DNA from: CAWGMT01 sp963823675
GTDB taxonomy: Bacteria > Planctomycetota > Planctomycetia > Isosphaerales > Isosphaeraceae
Length of the DNA: 64,000 bases
Reading direction: 5' to 3'
NCBI GenBank assembly: GCA_963823675.1
Contig: CAWGMT010000013.1
Location: 868,001-932,000, forward strand
The notes beneath the pieces are model-generated. The model searched no databases. It was not told where the DNA came from and worked only from the letters and a program-made list of their open reading frames with translations. Shown here in pieces: positions 1-7,857 of the stretch (position 1 is its first letter; each line of letters begins with the position of its first letter). The position numbers were made by a program, and so were the translations under genes.

Positions 1-1323
1 TCGCTGGAATTCTATCAGCAGGCTCTGCGCCTTGCCCCCAACCATGTGGAAGCGCACAACAATCTCGGGGTCGCGCTCCAGGCTCTGGGCCGCGTCGATC
101 AAGCCGAAGCTTGCTTGCGCGACGCCATTCGCCGCAGGCCGGACTTTGCCGATGCGCACAGCAATCTTGGCAATGCGCTCCAGGATCGGGGACTGCTGGA
201 TGAAGCGATCGCCTGTTACCGGCAAGCGATTCGACTCAAGCGCGACCATATCGACGCCCACAACAACCTGGGGAATGCCCTGCGGGCCCAGCGGCGATCT
301 GCTGAAGCAATGGAATGCTATGACGAGGCGCTGCGCATCAGGCCCGACCATGCCCAGGTGCATTTGAGCCGTGCACTACTTCGCCTTCAGTTAGGCGATT
401 TCGAGCCGGGCTGGGCCGAATATGAATGGCGATTGAAGTGTAAAGATTACGCGATTCCTTCCTATCCCCGGCCGCTGTGGGATGGGTCGCCGCTGGATGG
501 CCAAACGATCCTGATTTACGGCGACCACGGCTTAGGGGATACGCTCCAGTTCATTCGCTACGCGCCTCTGGTCCAGGATCGCGGCGGCCGGGTGGTCGTT
601 GCCGTTCGGAAGCCACTAGCACGAATTCTCGCGAGCTGCCCCGGTGTCGAGATGGTGATCCCGGAAGGAGAACTGTTGCCGGATTTCGCCGTGTACATAC
701 CAGCGACGAGCTTGCCGCGGATCTTCGGAACAACTCTTGCCACTGTGCCAGCCCAAATCCCCTACCTTGCGGCTGACAGCGATTTAGTCAAACGGTGGGG
801 TGACGAGATCGGGCGAGAGAATGGCTTTCGCATCGGAATCGCCTGGCGAGGGAACCCAGCCTATACCAGAGACCGCCAGCGGTCATTTGCCCTGACGCAA
901 TTTGAGCCGCTTTCGCAACTCGAGGGCGTGCGTCTTTACAGCCTCCAGAAGGACTTCGGTGCCGAACAGATCGTCGAGGCGGCGAGCCGTTTCGCCGTCA
1001 CCGATCTGGGTAGCCGCGACACGGACTTCATGGACACAGCGGCGGCTATGCGGAATCTCGATCTGGTGATCGCCGCGGATACGTCGATCGTGCATCTCGC
1101 GGGAGCCTTGGGGTCTCCGGTGTGGGTTGCGCTTTCATTCGAGTCGGATTCGCGGTGGCTTCTCGATCGCGACGACAGCCCCTGGTATCCCACGATGCGG
1201 CTTTTTCGCCAGACACGGCCGGGCGACTGGGACGAGGTGTTCAAGCGGATCACCGATGAGCTGGCCGCCAGACTATCTCGGGGTCAGTCGAGGCCAGGCA
1301 ATCTCGACGCCATGGGCGACTAG
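1..1323 (+). CDS. TPR protein with GT9/GT41-like glycosyltransferase domain (5' partial)
   Basis: The reading frame is already open at base 1, so the true start lies outside the window. The first ~115 residues are tandem tetratricopeptide repeats of 34 residues, with repeated A-H-N-N-L-G-x-A-L and A-x-x-x-Y-x-x-A-L-R patterns. The remaining ~310 residues resemble the heptosyltransferase/O-GlcNAc-transferase-like C-terminal domain often attached to TPRs: a G-D-x-G-L-G-D-T-L-Q-F-I-R-Y segment, R-I-G-I-A-W-R-G-N-P, and near the end A-A-D-T-S-I-V-H-L-A-G-A-L-G-S-P-V-W-V, the usual nucleotide-sugar site of this fold. Protein or glycan glycosylation is the family-based inference; the substrate is unknown. 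Its last 51 bases overlap the end of the convergent flavoprotein gene. Confidence 0.85.
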   Translation, partial: SLEFYQQALRLAPNHVEAHNNLGVALQALGRVDQAEACLRDAIRRRPDFADAHSNLGNALQDRGLLDEAIACYRQAIRLKRDHIDAHNNLGNALRAQRRSAEAMECYDEALRIRPDHAQVHLSRALLRLQLGDFEPGWAEYEWRLKCKDYAIPSYPRPLWDGSPLDGQTILIYGDHGLGDTLQFIRYAPLVQDRGGRVVVAVRKPLARILASCPGVEMVIPEGELLPDFAVYIPATSLPRIFGTTLATVPAQIPYLAADSDLVKRWGDEIGRENGFRIGIAWRGNPAYTRDRQRSFALTQFEPLSQLEGVRLYSLQKDFGAEQIVEAASRFAVTDLGSRDTDFMDTAAAMRNLDLVIAADTSIVHLAGALGSPVWVALSFESDSRWLLDRDDSPWYPTMRLFRQTRPGDWDEVFKRITDELAARLSRGQSRPGNLDAMGD

Positions 1324-2982
1324 CCGGGATTGGAAGGCAGCCAGGTGCTTGGGCGAATTTCGAACCGCGCGGGGAGGCTGGTTCACGTCAAGGCAAAAGG
1401 CTGCAAGCGCGCCGGCGGCCTCGCCGATCGACCACTCGACGGGATGCAGCCGGAAGCAGCCGTTGGTGATGTGAGTCGTACCCAGGTTTTTGCACGCGGG
1501 GAGCACGTTTTCGACGCGTCTGGGAATCAAGGCGCCAAGCGGGATCTGGAATGGTAGCGAGCTGATGTCGATATAGTTGTTGCCCCCCGTGCTGGGATGC
1601 AGATCGATGCGATAGCTGCCGATTCCCACGCTATCGGGAAACGACTCGGCCTGGAGGTCATCGGACTTGAGGATCTTGCGCCGCGCTTCGGTTCCCACGT
1701 GCCGTTCCACAACGGTGAATTCGGCTACGATCCGCCGTGATTCGCGGATGTAGGGAGCCTTGGCCAGTCCGTCGTCGGTACCGACCAGGTCGGGTCGCAG
1801 CCGCAGTCCTTTCCAGCCGAACTTTCCGTCGGGGCGGGGACATTCGGTCTGGAGCCAGCGGAGCAGGGAAAGGCTGAGCTGCTTGGCCCGCGCGACGTGA
1901 CGGGCGGCTTCGGCGGGCGTGACCGCGGCACCGACCAAGGGGCCCAGCCAATAGTCGTTCTGCGGCCAGTTGACCAGCGTGGTTCCCGAGCTGCCAGGAT
2001 ACGAGCCAGGCTGAAAGTTGCGCGGGTCGAGGATTCGCCGGTAGACCCAGAGCCCGCGGCCCGGGCCGCGCGGGTCGAACCCGCGGCTGGCTGGCTTAAG
2101 CGTGATGGGATCGCTGGAAGTCAGGTCGAGCAGCCGGCCGGGCCAGGCAGGTTGAAGCGCTGGCATGTAGCCGCGCCAGAAATCGTATTCGGCCGGGCGA
2201 TCGATCGTGTGGTCCTGGCCATCGAGGTAATCGACGGCGAAGCAGCAAGTGATCGCCTGCTGGTCGCCGGGCTGGGGTTCGGAGGGCGCGTGAGACTCGC
2301 CCGTCTGGGCCTGGGACTCGGCACCGGTCACAAATTCCACTCCGGCCAGGGGCAGCAGATCGCCGAGCTCGCTGGCGTCGATGAAATAGGGGGCCAGTAG
2401 CGCTCGTTCCTGGCCCGTTCCGCGGTCGCGAACGAATGTGGCCCGCGCCCGATCACCCTGGACCTCGCATCGGGCCGGATCGTGGTTCAGGAGCACGAGT
2501 AGCCGGCCGCTTGACACGTAAGGCGCGAGCATGGCCGTAAGGGCGGCCAGCGCTGCCCTGGGCTCGTGGCAGAGCCGAGACACGCCGCCATTACCTGGGT
2601 TGAGAAAGCGGACGGAACGAGCCAATTCGGTCAGCGGAAAATGACGGCGGTACTGATCGCGGATTGCCCGGCGGAGGGCCTGGTATGACGCGCTGGCGCC
2701 GAACTGTTCGATCCAGGGGTGCTCATCGGGCGGGACGGCCTGAGCGGTGAGCTGGCCTCCGACCCAGTCGGTCGGCTCGGTCAAGACGACGCGGCGGCCG
2801 TTTCGCAAGGCCGCGAGCGCCGCGGCACAACCCCCCAGCCCACCGCCGACGATCACGAGATCGGCGGCGATCTCCCGGCGCGAGGTGATCGCCATCGCGT
2901 GCGTCAATCGCGAGCCGGATCCAGCGGCGAGCAAAGCCGCCAGCCCTGTCGAACACCGCTCCAGGAATCGACGCCGACGCAT
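1273..2982 (-). CDS. Tat-exported FAD-dependent oxidoreductase
   Basis: The ATG at 2982 gives a twin-arginine leader (R-R-R-R-F-L-E-R-C followed by an Ala/Leu-rich stretch), preceded by an AAGGGGCG Shine-Dalgarno-like run; a longer start at 3021 is possible but puts 13 residues before the Tat motif. Residues ~42-51 carry the Rossmann dinucleotide motif V-I-V-G-G-G-L-G-G, followed by V-V-L-T-E-P-x-D-W-V-G-G-Q-L, typical of the FAD-dependent oxidoreductase family (PF12831) common in planctomycetes. Length is ~569 residues. A folded, FAD-loaded protein exported by Tat fits the TatA-type genes 1 kb away, but that link is only positional. The substrate is unknown. The 3' end overlaps the preceding convergent gene. 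Confidence 0.85.
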   Translation of the reverse strand: MRRRRFLERCSTGLAALLAAGSGSRLTHAMAITSRREIAADLVIVGGGLGGCAAALAALRNGRRVVLTEPTDWVGGQLTAQAVPPDEHPWIEQFGASASYQALRRAIRDQYRRHFPLTELARSVRFLNPGNGGVSRLCHEPRAALAALTAMLAPYVSSGRLLVLLNHDPARCEVQGDRARATFVRDRGTGQERALLAPYFIDASELGDLLPLAGVEFVTGAESQAQTGESHAPSEPQPGDQQAITCCFAVDYLDGQDHTIDRPAEYDFWRGYMPALQPAWPGRLLDLTSSDPITLKPASRGFDPRGPGRGLWVYRRILDPRNFQPGSYPGSSGTTLVNWPQNDYWLGPLVGAAVTPAEAARHVARAKQLSLSLLRWLQTECPRPDGKFGWKGLRLRPDLVGTDDGLAKAPYIRESRRIVAEFTVVERHVGTEARRKILKSDDLQAESFPDSVGIGSYRIDLHPSTGGNNYIDISSLPFQIPLGALIPRRVENVLPACKNLGTTHITNGCFRLHPVEWSIGEAAGALAAFCLDVNQPPRAVRNSPKHLAAFQSRLVAHGVEIAWPRLTPR

Positions 2983-3054
2983 GATCGAACCGCGCCCCTT
3001 GGCAACGAATCTCTCTTTCACGATAATTCACCAACCTACTAAATTACGCAGGAC

Positions 3055-3137
3055 GGCCTCGTGGCGGAATGGCAGACGCGTCGGTCTTAGGAGCCGATGT
3101 CCGTGAGGACGTGGGAGTTCGAGTCTCCCCGAGGCCA
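3055..3137 (+). tRNA. tRNA-Leu (anticodon TAG)
   Basis: A seven-pair acceptor stem forms between GGCCTCG at 3055-3061 and CGAGGCC at 3130-3136, with discriminator A at 3137. The anticodon arm TCGGT/GCCGA closes a seven-base loop CTTAGGA, giving anticodon TAG. The long variable arm and the T-arm with TTCGAGT fit class II leucine tRNA. CCA is not encoded. It lies divergently only 33 bases from the upstream limit of the flavoprotein frame. Confidence 0.95.
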
Positions 3138-3516
3138 GTTTGGCTTCTGCCGGATTTGGTTTGACAGGACGTGCGCAGTCGTTACGATATCAGAAGAGAG
3201 TCCCGCCCCGCGCCGTCCCTGTCGAGGCGCCTTGGCCCCGGTTGGAACCGATCTGTCGGTCCCCCGATCAGCCCCACAAACTCCCACTGTGTACCTCTTG
3301 GCTTGGTCTTCGTCTTCACGACGGCTCATCTCACGATCGACGTGCGCTTTTTCGGTACTATGGGGAAGCACGGGCCCAGGGTGCGCCGCTCGAAACCTCG
3401 ACGATCTGTTTGTGATCCGCGCACTGAGCCATTGCAATCCGGCCTTTGTGTGATTTCCCCTGAGGGCGGGCCACGGTCGACCCATCGTACGATCAACTTT
3501 GTGGAGCTGGGGGCCG
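3138..3516. other. Intergenic stretch without a recognised gene
   Basis: About 380 bases between tRNA-Leu and the first TatA-like gene. Open frames here on both strands overlap one another and look like no known family. Promoters for the TatA cluster must lie here, but I cannot single out a convincing -35/-10 pair. Confidence 0.5.
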
Positions 3517-3867
3517 ATGATCGGGTTGAAGGAGTTGATCCTGGTGGCTTTCGTGGTGCTGGCGCTTTACGGTCGCTCGGGTGTTCTCAAGAGCCGGCAA
3601 TTCCGAACGATCTGGCCCTGGATCTCGCCGGTCCGGAGGCCGGTTGCGCGGACTGTGAGCTCACGGGGCGCGGTTTCGGCCCGACCCTCCGCCGCCGCGG
3701 CCAGCGACTCGACCAGCCCATCGGGCAGATACAAGACCAGGCTGTTCTTGCTCGAGGGGAATCGACTCTTCTGGTTCGTGACCATCCTCGCGGCCGTGGC
3801 CGTGGCCGCTTGGATCGTCACGAAAGCTCTGATTGTGAGCGGGGCGGGCGCAGGGGCCAGTCGATGA
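3517..3867 (+). CDS. Small membrane protein with TatA-like N-terminus
   Basis: Start chosen at the ATG at 3517, which opens with a short hydrophobic helix (L-K-E-L-I-L-V-A-F-V-V-L-A-L-Y-G-R-S-G) resembling the TatA/TatB membrane anchor; the longer frame starts with TTG at 3499. A basic, Ala/Ser-rich middle follows, with a second hydrophobic helix near the C-terminus (residues ~85-105). The amphipathic helix with conserved F-G-x-x-x-L-P of true TatA is absent, so it is not a normal translocase pore subunit. It heads a co-directional run of TatA-type genes (3517, 3908, 4071, 4363), which suggests an accessory role or a diverged paralogue. Confidence 0.55.
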   Translation: MIGLKELILVAFVVLALYGRSGVLKSRQFRTIWPWISPVRRPVARTVSSRGAVSARPSAAAASDSTSPSGRYKTRLFLLEGNRLFWFVTILAAVAVAAWIVTKALIVSGAGAGASR

Positions 3868-3907
3868 GATTGGCTTCCAAATTTGACCTTGATCCGGAGG
3901 CCCGGCC

Positions 3908-4042
3908 ATGATGCCGTTCGCGTTCATGCCCAAACTCGGCACGACCGAGTTGCTCGTGATTGCGTTCGTGTCCCTCTTGATTTTCTCCAACCGCCTTCTC
4001 GCTGTAATGCGTACGCTGCGTTCGTTCACGAATCGATTCTGA
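3908..4042 (+). pseudogene. Degraded, truncated tandem copy of tatA
   Basis: A 44-residue frame starting M-M-P-F-A-F-M-P-K-L-G-T-T-E-L-L-V-I-A-F is near-identical in DNA and protein to the start of the intact tatA at 4071, including the M-M-P-F-A-F opening and the F-V-S-L-L-I-F core. The F-G-N-R-L-P hinge of the intact copy has become F-S-N-R-L-L, and the frame stops right after the first helix, losing the amphipathic helix and acidic tail. The spacing upstream (GGAGGCCCGGCC before ATG) resembles that of the next copy (GGAGGTCTGCCC). This is a recent tandem duplication in decay, or a deliberately short TatA variant; decay is more likely. Confidence 0.65.
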
Positions 4043-4070
4043 AAGTGAGTTCGATCCGGGAGGTCTGCCC

Positions 4071-4304
4071 ATGATGCCGTTTGCGTTTCTGCCCAATCTC
4101 GGCACGACCGAGCTGCTGATCATCGCGTTTGTGTCCCTCTTGATCTTTGGCAACCGCTTGCCCAGCGTGATGCGCTCGCTGGGCAAGAGTGTCACCGAGT
4201 TCAAGAAGGGCATTTCAGGAATTGAGGAGGATATCGATCAAGCCGTCACATCGGAGAAAAAAACGACCCCGCCGGCCGATCGCATCAGCGTGAACGAAAA
4301 ATGA
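4071..4304 (+). CDS. tatA: Sec-independent protein translocase subunit TatA/TatE
   Basis: 77 residues with the standard TatA layout: an N-terminal transmembrane helix (residues ~10-27: L-G-T-T-E-L-L-I-I-A-F-V-S-L-L-I-F-G), the hinge F-G-N-R-L-P, an amphipathic helix with M-R-S-L-G-K-S-V-T-E-F-K-K-G, and a charged tail. TatA oligomers form the passage for folded, twin-arginine-tagged proteins across the cytoplasmic membrane. A GGAGG element precedes the ATG at 4071. It is sandwiched between a degraded copy and a second intact TatA; no tatC is in the window, so TatC must be encoded elsewhere. Confidence 0.88.
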   Translation: MMPFAFLPNLGTTELLIIAFVSLLIFGNRLPSVMRSLGKSVTEFKKGISGIEEDIDQAVTSEKKTTPPADRISVNEK

Positions 4305-4362
4305 ACGGGGCGAATGGGAGACTGCAAATTTCCTCGAGCTTGAGTGAAGCGGAGCGATTCTG

Positions 4363-4698
4363 ATGTTTAATCTCGGACCGGTGGAGATGCTCATCGTCAT
4401 GGGAATTGCCGTGCTCTTGTTCGGCAAGCGGCTTCCCGAGGTGGGCCGGTCGCTGGGTAAAGGCATCGTCGAGTTCCGGAAGGGGTTGAACGGGCTCGGC
4501 GATGACCTCGATTTGACGTCCGTCAACCGTTCGTCGTCGAGTTACGGGTCTTCGTGGAGTTCGCCAGCGAGCGAGCGAGCGAGCGCGGATTCGGCTTACT
4601 CCGACGCCGCCGTGCCAAAGTTCGAGCTGCCGGGCGCGCCTTCGACGAGTTCACCGACCGCACCGGGCAACGTTCCGCCAGCTCAATCCGCCGATTGA
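4363..4698 (+). CDS. tatA: TatA/B-family translocase subunit with extended Ser/Pro tail
   Basis: Residues 1-50 are typical TatA: M-F-N-L-G-P-V-E-M-L-I-V-M-G-I-A-V-L-L-F-G-K-R-L-P followed by V-G-R-S-L-G-K-G-I-V-E-F-R-K-G-L. The C-terminal half (residues ~60-111) is Ser/Ala/Pro-rich and probably disordered, longer than a minimal TatA. It is about 58 bases downstream of the previous tatA. Two intact TatA proteins differing this much may have divided TatA- and TatB-like roles, but sequence alone does not settle that. Confidence 0.85.
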   Translation: MFNLGPVEMLIVMGIAVLLFGKRLPEVGRSLGKGIVEFRKGLNGLGDDLDLTSVNRSSSSYGSSWSSPASERASADSAYSDAAVPKFELPGAPSTSSPTAPGNVPPAQSAD

Positions 4699-4736
4699 GG
4701 GCGCCCCGATCCGTCGCTGTTGGTCGCTCCTTTCCT

Positions 4737-5243
4737 TCACTCGCCAGAGGCCCGGGCTTCGGATCGACGAGCGAGTCGAACGGCCTGGCGGGCGATCGCG
4801 GCTTCCTGGACGCGGCGGTCGGCTTCGCTCTTGATCAGAAGCGGCGGCACCGGCTGGGGACGCACGCCGGAATCGTCGAGCGCGACATAGAGAGCGTAAC
4901 CCACGGCAACCCTGCGCGGCTCGGCACGTTCAAGCGGCTCGGCGACGATTTCGATTCGCGTCTCGATCGATGTGCGGCCCACATACGTGACAATAGCGGT
5001 GAGCTCCACTCGCTCGCCGACGTAAACCGGTCCCACGAATGTCATCGAATCCATTGCAGCCGTGGTGATCTGGCCTTTTCCCACATGGCGCAGCGCGGCG
5101 ATCGCGCCGCACTCGTCGGCGAGACGCAAGAGCACGCCTCCGTGCAAGGTGCCATAAGCATTCGCTTGACCCGGCTCGGTGATGATGGCCAGCCTCGCCC
5201 GAGAGGCTGGAACCGGTTCAGGTGGAACTTCATCCAATGTCAT
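4737..5243 (-). CDS. YciA-type acyl-CoA thioesterase (hotdog fold)
   Basis: 168 residues with hotdog thioesterase hallmarks: A-N-A-Y-G-T-L-H-G-G-V-L-L-R-L-A-D-E-C-G-A-I-A-A, whose H-G-G and Asp/Glu on the central helix form the active site in YciA/BFIT proteins, then the second-strand motif T-A-A-M-D-S-M-T-F-V-G-P-V-Y-V-G-E. It should hydrolyse acyl-CoA esters in the cytoplasm. The ATG at 5243 follows GGGAGGA. The C-terminal ~40 residues are Arg/Ala-rich beyond the fold. It converges on the TatA cluster. Confidence 0.85.
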   Translation of the reverse strand: MTLDEVPPEPVPASRARLAIITEPGQANAYGTLHGGVLLRLADECGAIAALRHVGKGQITTAAMDSMTFVGPVYVGERVELTAIVTYVGRTSIETRIEIVAEPLERAEPRRVAVGYALYVALDDSGVRPQPVPPLLIKSEADRRVQEAAIARQAVRLARRSEARASGE

Positions 5244-5405
5244 GGGAATCCTCCCTCATTTCGAAACCCAGCTTAACGCGGAGCGCGGTTTCGGGCCATG
5301 CGGGCGAAGATCTGTCGGGCGTGAAGCCGAGCGGCGGCGTGACCCACCGAGGAACGATGGCGCGAACTTCGAGCTTTCCTCAACTCAGCGAGCACTGCCC
5401 TAGAC

Positions 5406-5945
5406 ATGACCGAGGAGCAATTCATCGGCTTGATTGATCCGGTACTGCGAGACCTGGGCTCGCTCGCTCTCGAGGGTGAGGAGTTTCGCCAACCGCCCCT
5501 CGACGTCGTGCGCTATTACGATCGCTCGGTCAGGCTGAGTTTTGTCCCGCTCTTCGGTCGAGCTCGGAGTGTGGTGACCTTGGTCCGACAGCCGGTTGAC
5601 ATCGCCGGCACGACGGCCGGATACGAGCGTCTGCTGACACGCTTGGGCATGGCGGTCAATGGCCGATTTCCACCCTGGCGCGGACTGGTCATCGGCCTTA
5701 CGGCAATCACGATGACTCCAGAACCAATCCAGCCGGCCGACGATGCAATGTTGCGGGATGTGCTCGGTATCAAGCTGCGGCGGATGCGCGTGGTGCCGTT
5801 GGGCGTGGCTCGAATCAACCTGGGTCAGGAGGCGGTTGCGCTGGCCATCAAGTCGAGCCCCGACGAGCTCTTCGCCGAGCCTTTGCGGCTGGCTGATATA
5901 CTCACCCAGAACTTCCGGCGGTATGTGCCGGCGATCGAACTTTGA
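5406..5945 (+). CDS. Conserved-looking hypothetical protein, 179 aa
   Basis: I do not recognise a named family. The protein is soluble-looking with no signal peptide; R-Y-Y-D-R-S-V-R-L-S-F-V-P-L-F-G-R-A-R-S-V-V-T-L-V-R-Q-P-V-D is followed by a Tyr/Leu/Arg-rich helical part and a second alpha/beta segment with I-K-L-R-R-M-R-V-V-P-L-G-V-A-R-I-N-L-G. The even codon use and lack of low-complexity sequence support a real gene. It is transcribed away from the thioesterase gene, leaving ~160 bases of shared upstream DNA. Confidence 0.65.
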   Translation: MTEEQFIGLIDPVLRDLGSLALEGEEFRQPPLDVVRYYDRSVRLSFVPLFGRARSVVTLVRQPVDIAGTTAGYERLLTRLGMAVNGRFPPWRGLVIGLTAITMTPEPIQPADDAMLRDVLGIKLRRMRVVPLGVARINLGQEAVALAIKSSPDELFAEPLRLADILTQNFRRYVPAIEL

Positions 5946-6020
5946 TACGAGCCCGAAGCGCCAGTTTTGGTGTTGCGCCATTTGACCGGATTTTCGATAC
6001 CGTAGCAGGGAAATCGGGTG

Positions 6021-6051
6021 ACTCGTTCCCACGCAGAGCGTGGGAACGAGT
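6021..6051. repeat. Perfect REP-like palindrome
   Basis: A 14-base arm ACTCGTTCCCACGC at 6021-6034 pairs perfectly with 6038-6051 across a three-base loop. Palindromes built on CGTTCCCACGC are widespread interspersed repeats in many bacterial genomes. It sits between two convergent genes, the usual place for such elements, and could act in transcription termination or mRNA stability. Confidence 0.8.
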
Positions 6052-6207
6052 TACTCAGCCACGGAACGCGAAAGCTCAAGCGCTTGATCCGTCACAGTTT
6101 CCCGAAGGAGTACCGGGCCGCGTCATGAATTCCGTGAAAAACAGCGCAACATCAAAACTGGCACTTCGGGCTGGTATGCGGGCGCATGGTGCTATCACGG
6201 CTTTACT

Positions 6208-6861
6208 CTAACGAGTCGTCGGAGGGCCGGGATAATCCCATTCGAACGAAACCTCGAACGGCTTCCACCAGGGATCGACTCCGGTGATCGGGTCGGAGTG
6301 GCGCCCGGCAGCAGGCGGCTCAATGGCATACGTCAGCGTGTAGTGGCCTGCCCGGGGCATCTCGATACTGGCGCCATAGTGCCAACCGTCCCGTGCAATC
6401 ATGGGCATCATCGTGCCGCCAATCGGTACGATGGATGAGGCCTTTGACGGCTTATCGATTGGTACGATCGTGTAGCGCACCGTCAGGAATGGAACAAACT
6501 CGTCCTTGGGACACCCGTTTCGGTTGCCTTCGGTCGCCTTGATATCAGCCTCGATGTGAATCAGCGACGACGACGATGGCCCGGCCATTCCATCCATCTG
6601 GACAGGCGGCAGCCAGACCGCGGCAATTCGCATCTGATTCTTCTCGACCTCCTCGCCGATCGGATACTCCCGAAAAATTGCCGGCCTCGAGGATTGCGAC
6701 GATCCTTCCGAGTCCGGAGGGTTGTTCTGACCCCAATCGGATCTTGGCGAGCGCAAGCCCGCTGTGCGCCGCTGGGAAAGATCAAGGTTCAATCCGAGGA
6801 TCAGCAGCACACCCCCAAGGATCAGCAGGATGACGATCGTGCCTCCCCATTTGCCCAGCAC
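6208..6861 (-). CDS. P19/Tp34-type periplasmic iron-transport protein, membrane-anchored
   Basis: 217 residues: an N-terminal transmembrane helix (residues ~8-27: G-T-I-V-I-L-L-I-L-G-G-V-L-L-I-L-G-L) then a periplasmic domain with Y-P-I-G-E-E-V-E-K-N-Q-M-R-I-A-A-V-W-L-P-P and M-D-G-M, H-I-E-A-D-I-K-A, and the closing H-Y-G-A-S-I-E-M-P-x-A-G-H-Y-T-L-T-Y-A-I-E-P-P. These match the P19/Tp34 family (PF10634), in which Met and His residues bind copper and iron next to an FTR1 permease. Here it is the last gene after the FTR1 gene, 84 bases downstream, which supports the assignment. Most family members are soluble with a signal peptide; an uncleaved anchor seems likely here. Confidence 0.85.
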   Translation of the reverse strand: MLGKWGGTIVILLILGGVLLILGLNLDLSQRRTAGLRSPRSDWGQNNPPDSEGSSQSSRPAIFREYPIGEEVEKNQMRIAAVWLPPVQMDGMAGPSSSSLIHIEADIKATEGNRNGCPKDEFVPFLTVRYTIVPIDKPSKASSIVPIGGTMMPMIARDGWHYGASIEMPRAGHYTLTYAIEPPAAGRHSDPITGVDPWWKPFEVSFEWDYPGPPTTR

Positions 6862-6908
6862 AGCGGCGATTCCTCCTGTGGACCGTGTATATTGGTTGCG
6901 CCGGGATC

Positions 6909-6941
6909 ACCCCCCGTCTCCCCTTCGCAACAAGGGGGGGA
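6909..6941. repeat. C-run/G-run inverted repeat in the iron operon spacer
   Basis: ACCCCCC at 6909-6915 and GGGGGGGA at 6934-6941 flank CCCCTTCGCAACAAGG, so the region can fold into a GC hairpin between the FTR1 and P19 genes. It may adjust the relative expression of the two genes. The sequence looks like an intergenic repeat, but I cannot confirm other copies. Confidence 0.45.
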
Positions 6942-6945
6942 AGGA

Positions 6946-7857
6946 TCAGACGCCCACACCCGCAGTTTGTGAAGGCGCCGGACTCGCACACCTGACTGGA
7001 TTGGGGCCCGCGCCGTTTGGCTGGGCCGCCGCCGAATCGTGATGAGAGCTTCGGGCGCTGTCGGCATGAGCGGCGCCTCGTGCACGGTCGCTTGCCGCTT
7101 CGCGCGGGACCAAGAGCCATGCCAGGACGGTGCCGGCCAGCAAGAGCAGTTGCACCGAGACAACCTGCACGTTGGGATACAAACCCAAAGACGGCACCCC
7201 TCGGCCCATCCAGCCCATGTTGGTTGTTCGAAGCACTCCTGCATTCTGAAGCTCGAATACGCCGTTGCCGGCGAACACAACCGAAAGACCAAACAGGAAC
7301 AAACCGCTCAGTTTGAAAAAAGCACGCACGGGAAGGCGTACCGTCGTGGCGCGAATGATTACCGCGATCACGGTCAGAAGCCCAAGGCCGGTGACGAGAC
7401 CGATCACGACGCCGAGAAGTCCGGCGTGGCTTCTCCCTTCGCTGCCGAGCAGGGCCTGATATAAAAGGGCGGTCTCCGCCCCCTCGCGGTACACGGCCAG
7501 GAAGGCCGTTACTGCCAGGGCCCCTCGACCGCCGAACTCGAGCCCGCGCCGGGCCTGGTGCTTGAGAAAGTCCATCCACCGCTTGGCCTCGACATGCGAG
7601 ATCAACCAGTGGCTCACGTAGAACAGAACGCAGGCAGCCGCGAGCATGACCACTCCCTCGAGCACCTCACGTGCTCCGCCTTGCACGGAAGCGACCAGAG
7701 CGCTCAAGGCGATCGCCGTGGCAATACTGGCCACGGCGGCCAGACCCGTGCCCCACCAGATCGCCGCGAGCGCCCGACCTTTGGCTTGAATCATCGAATT
7801 CACTTCGATGATCGAGGCGTCGAACCGGATGCGGAACGGAAGATCGACCGTTTCCAT
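6946..7857 (-). CDS. FTR1 iron permease, C-terminal segment (frame-shifted from 7667-9535)
   Basis: This frame carries FTR1 transmembrane helices 2-7. It contains the second R-E-G-x-E motif (A-V-Y-R-E-G-A-E-T-A-L-L-Y-Q-A), needed for Fe3+ transport in FTR1/EfeU permeases, and five to six hydrophobic helices ending with V-Q-L-L-L-L-A-G-T-V-L-A-W-L-L. The first helix and first R-E-G-L-E lie in the upstream frame, so the two frames together make one permease. The join lies at about 7800-7860. The nominal ATG at 7857 is probably not a real start: the first ~20 residues before A-I-W-W-G-T-G-L replace a short loop. The C-terminal ~40 residues are His/Ser/Ala-rich and polar, and may bind metal. Confidence 0.82.
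   Translation of the reverse strand: METVDLPFRIRFDASIIEVNSMIQAKGRALAAIWWGTGLAAVASIATAIALSALVASVQGGAREVLEGVVMLAAACVLFYVSHWLISHVEAKRWMDFLKHQARRGLEFGGRGALAVTAFLAVYREGAETALLYQALLGSEGRSHAGLLGVVIGLVTGLGLLTVIAVIIRATTVRLPVRAFFKLSGLFLFGLSVVFAGNGVFELQNAGVLRTTNMGWMGRGVPSLGLYPNVQVVSVQLLLLAGTVLAWLLVPREAASDRARGAAHADSARSSHHDSAAAQPNGAGPNPVRCASPAPSQTAGVGV

Noticed and set aside
6782..7579. Alternative 265-codon frame across the FTR1 gene
   Set aside because: It is rich in Arg/Gly with no hydrophobic helices; the neighbouring frame carries the FTR1 motifs.
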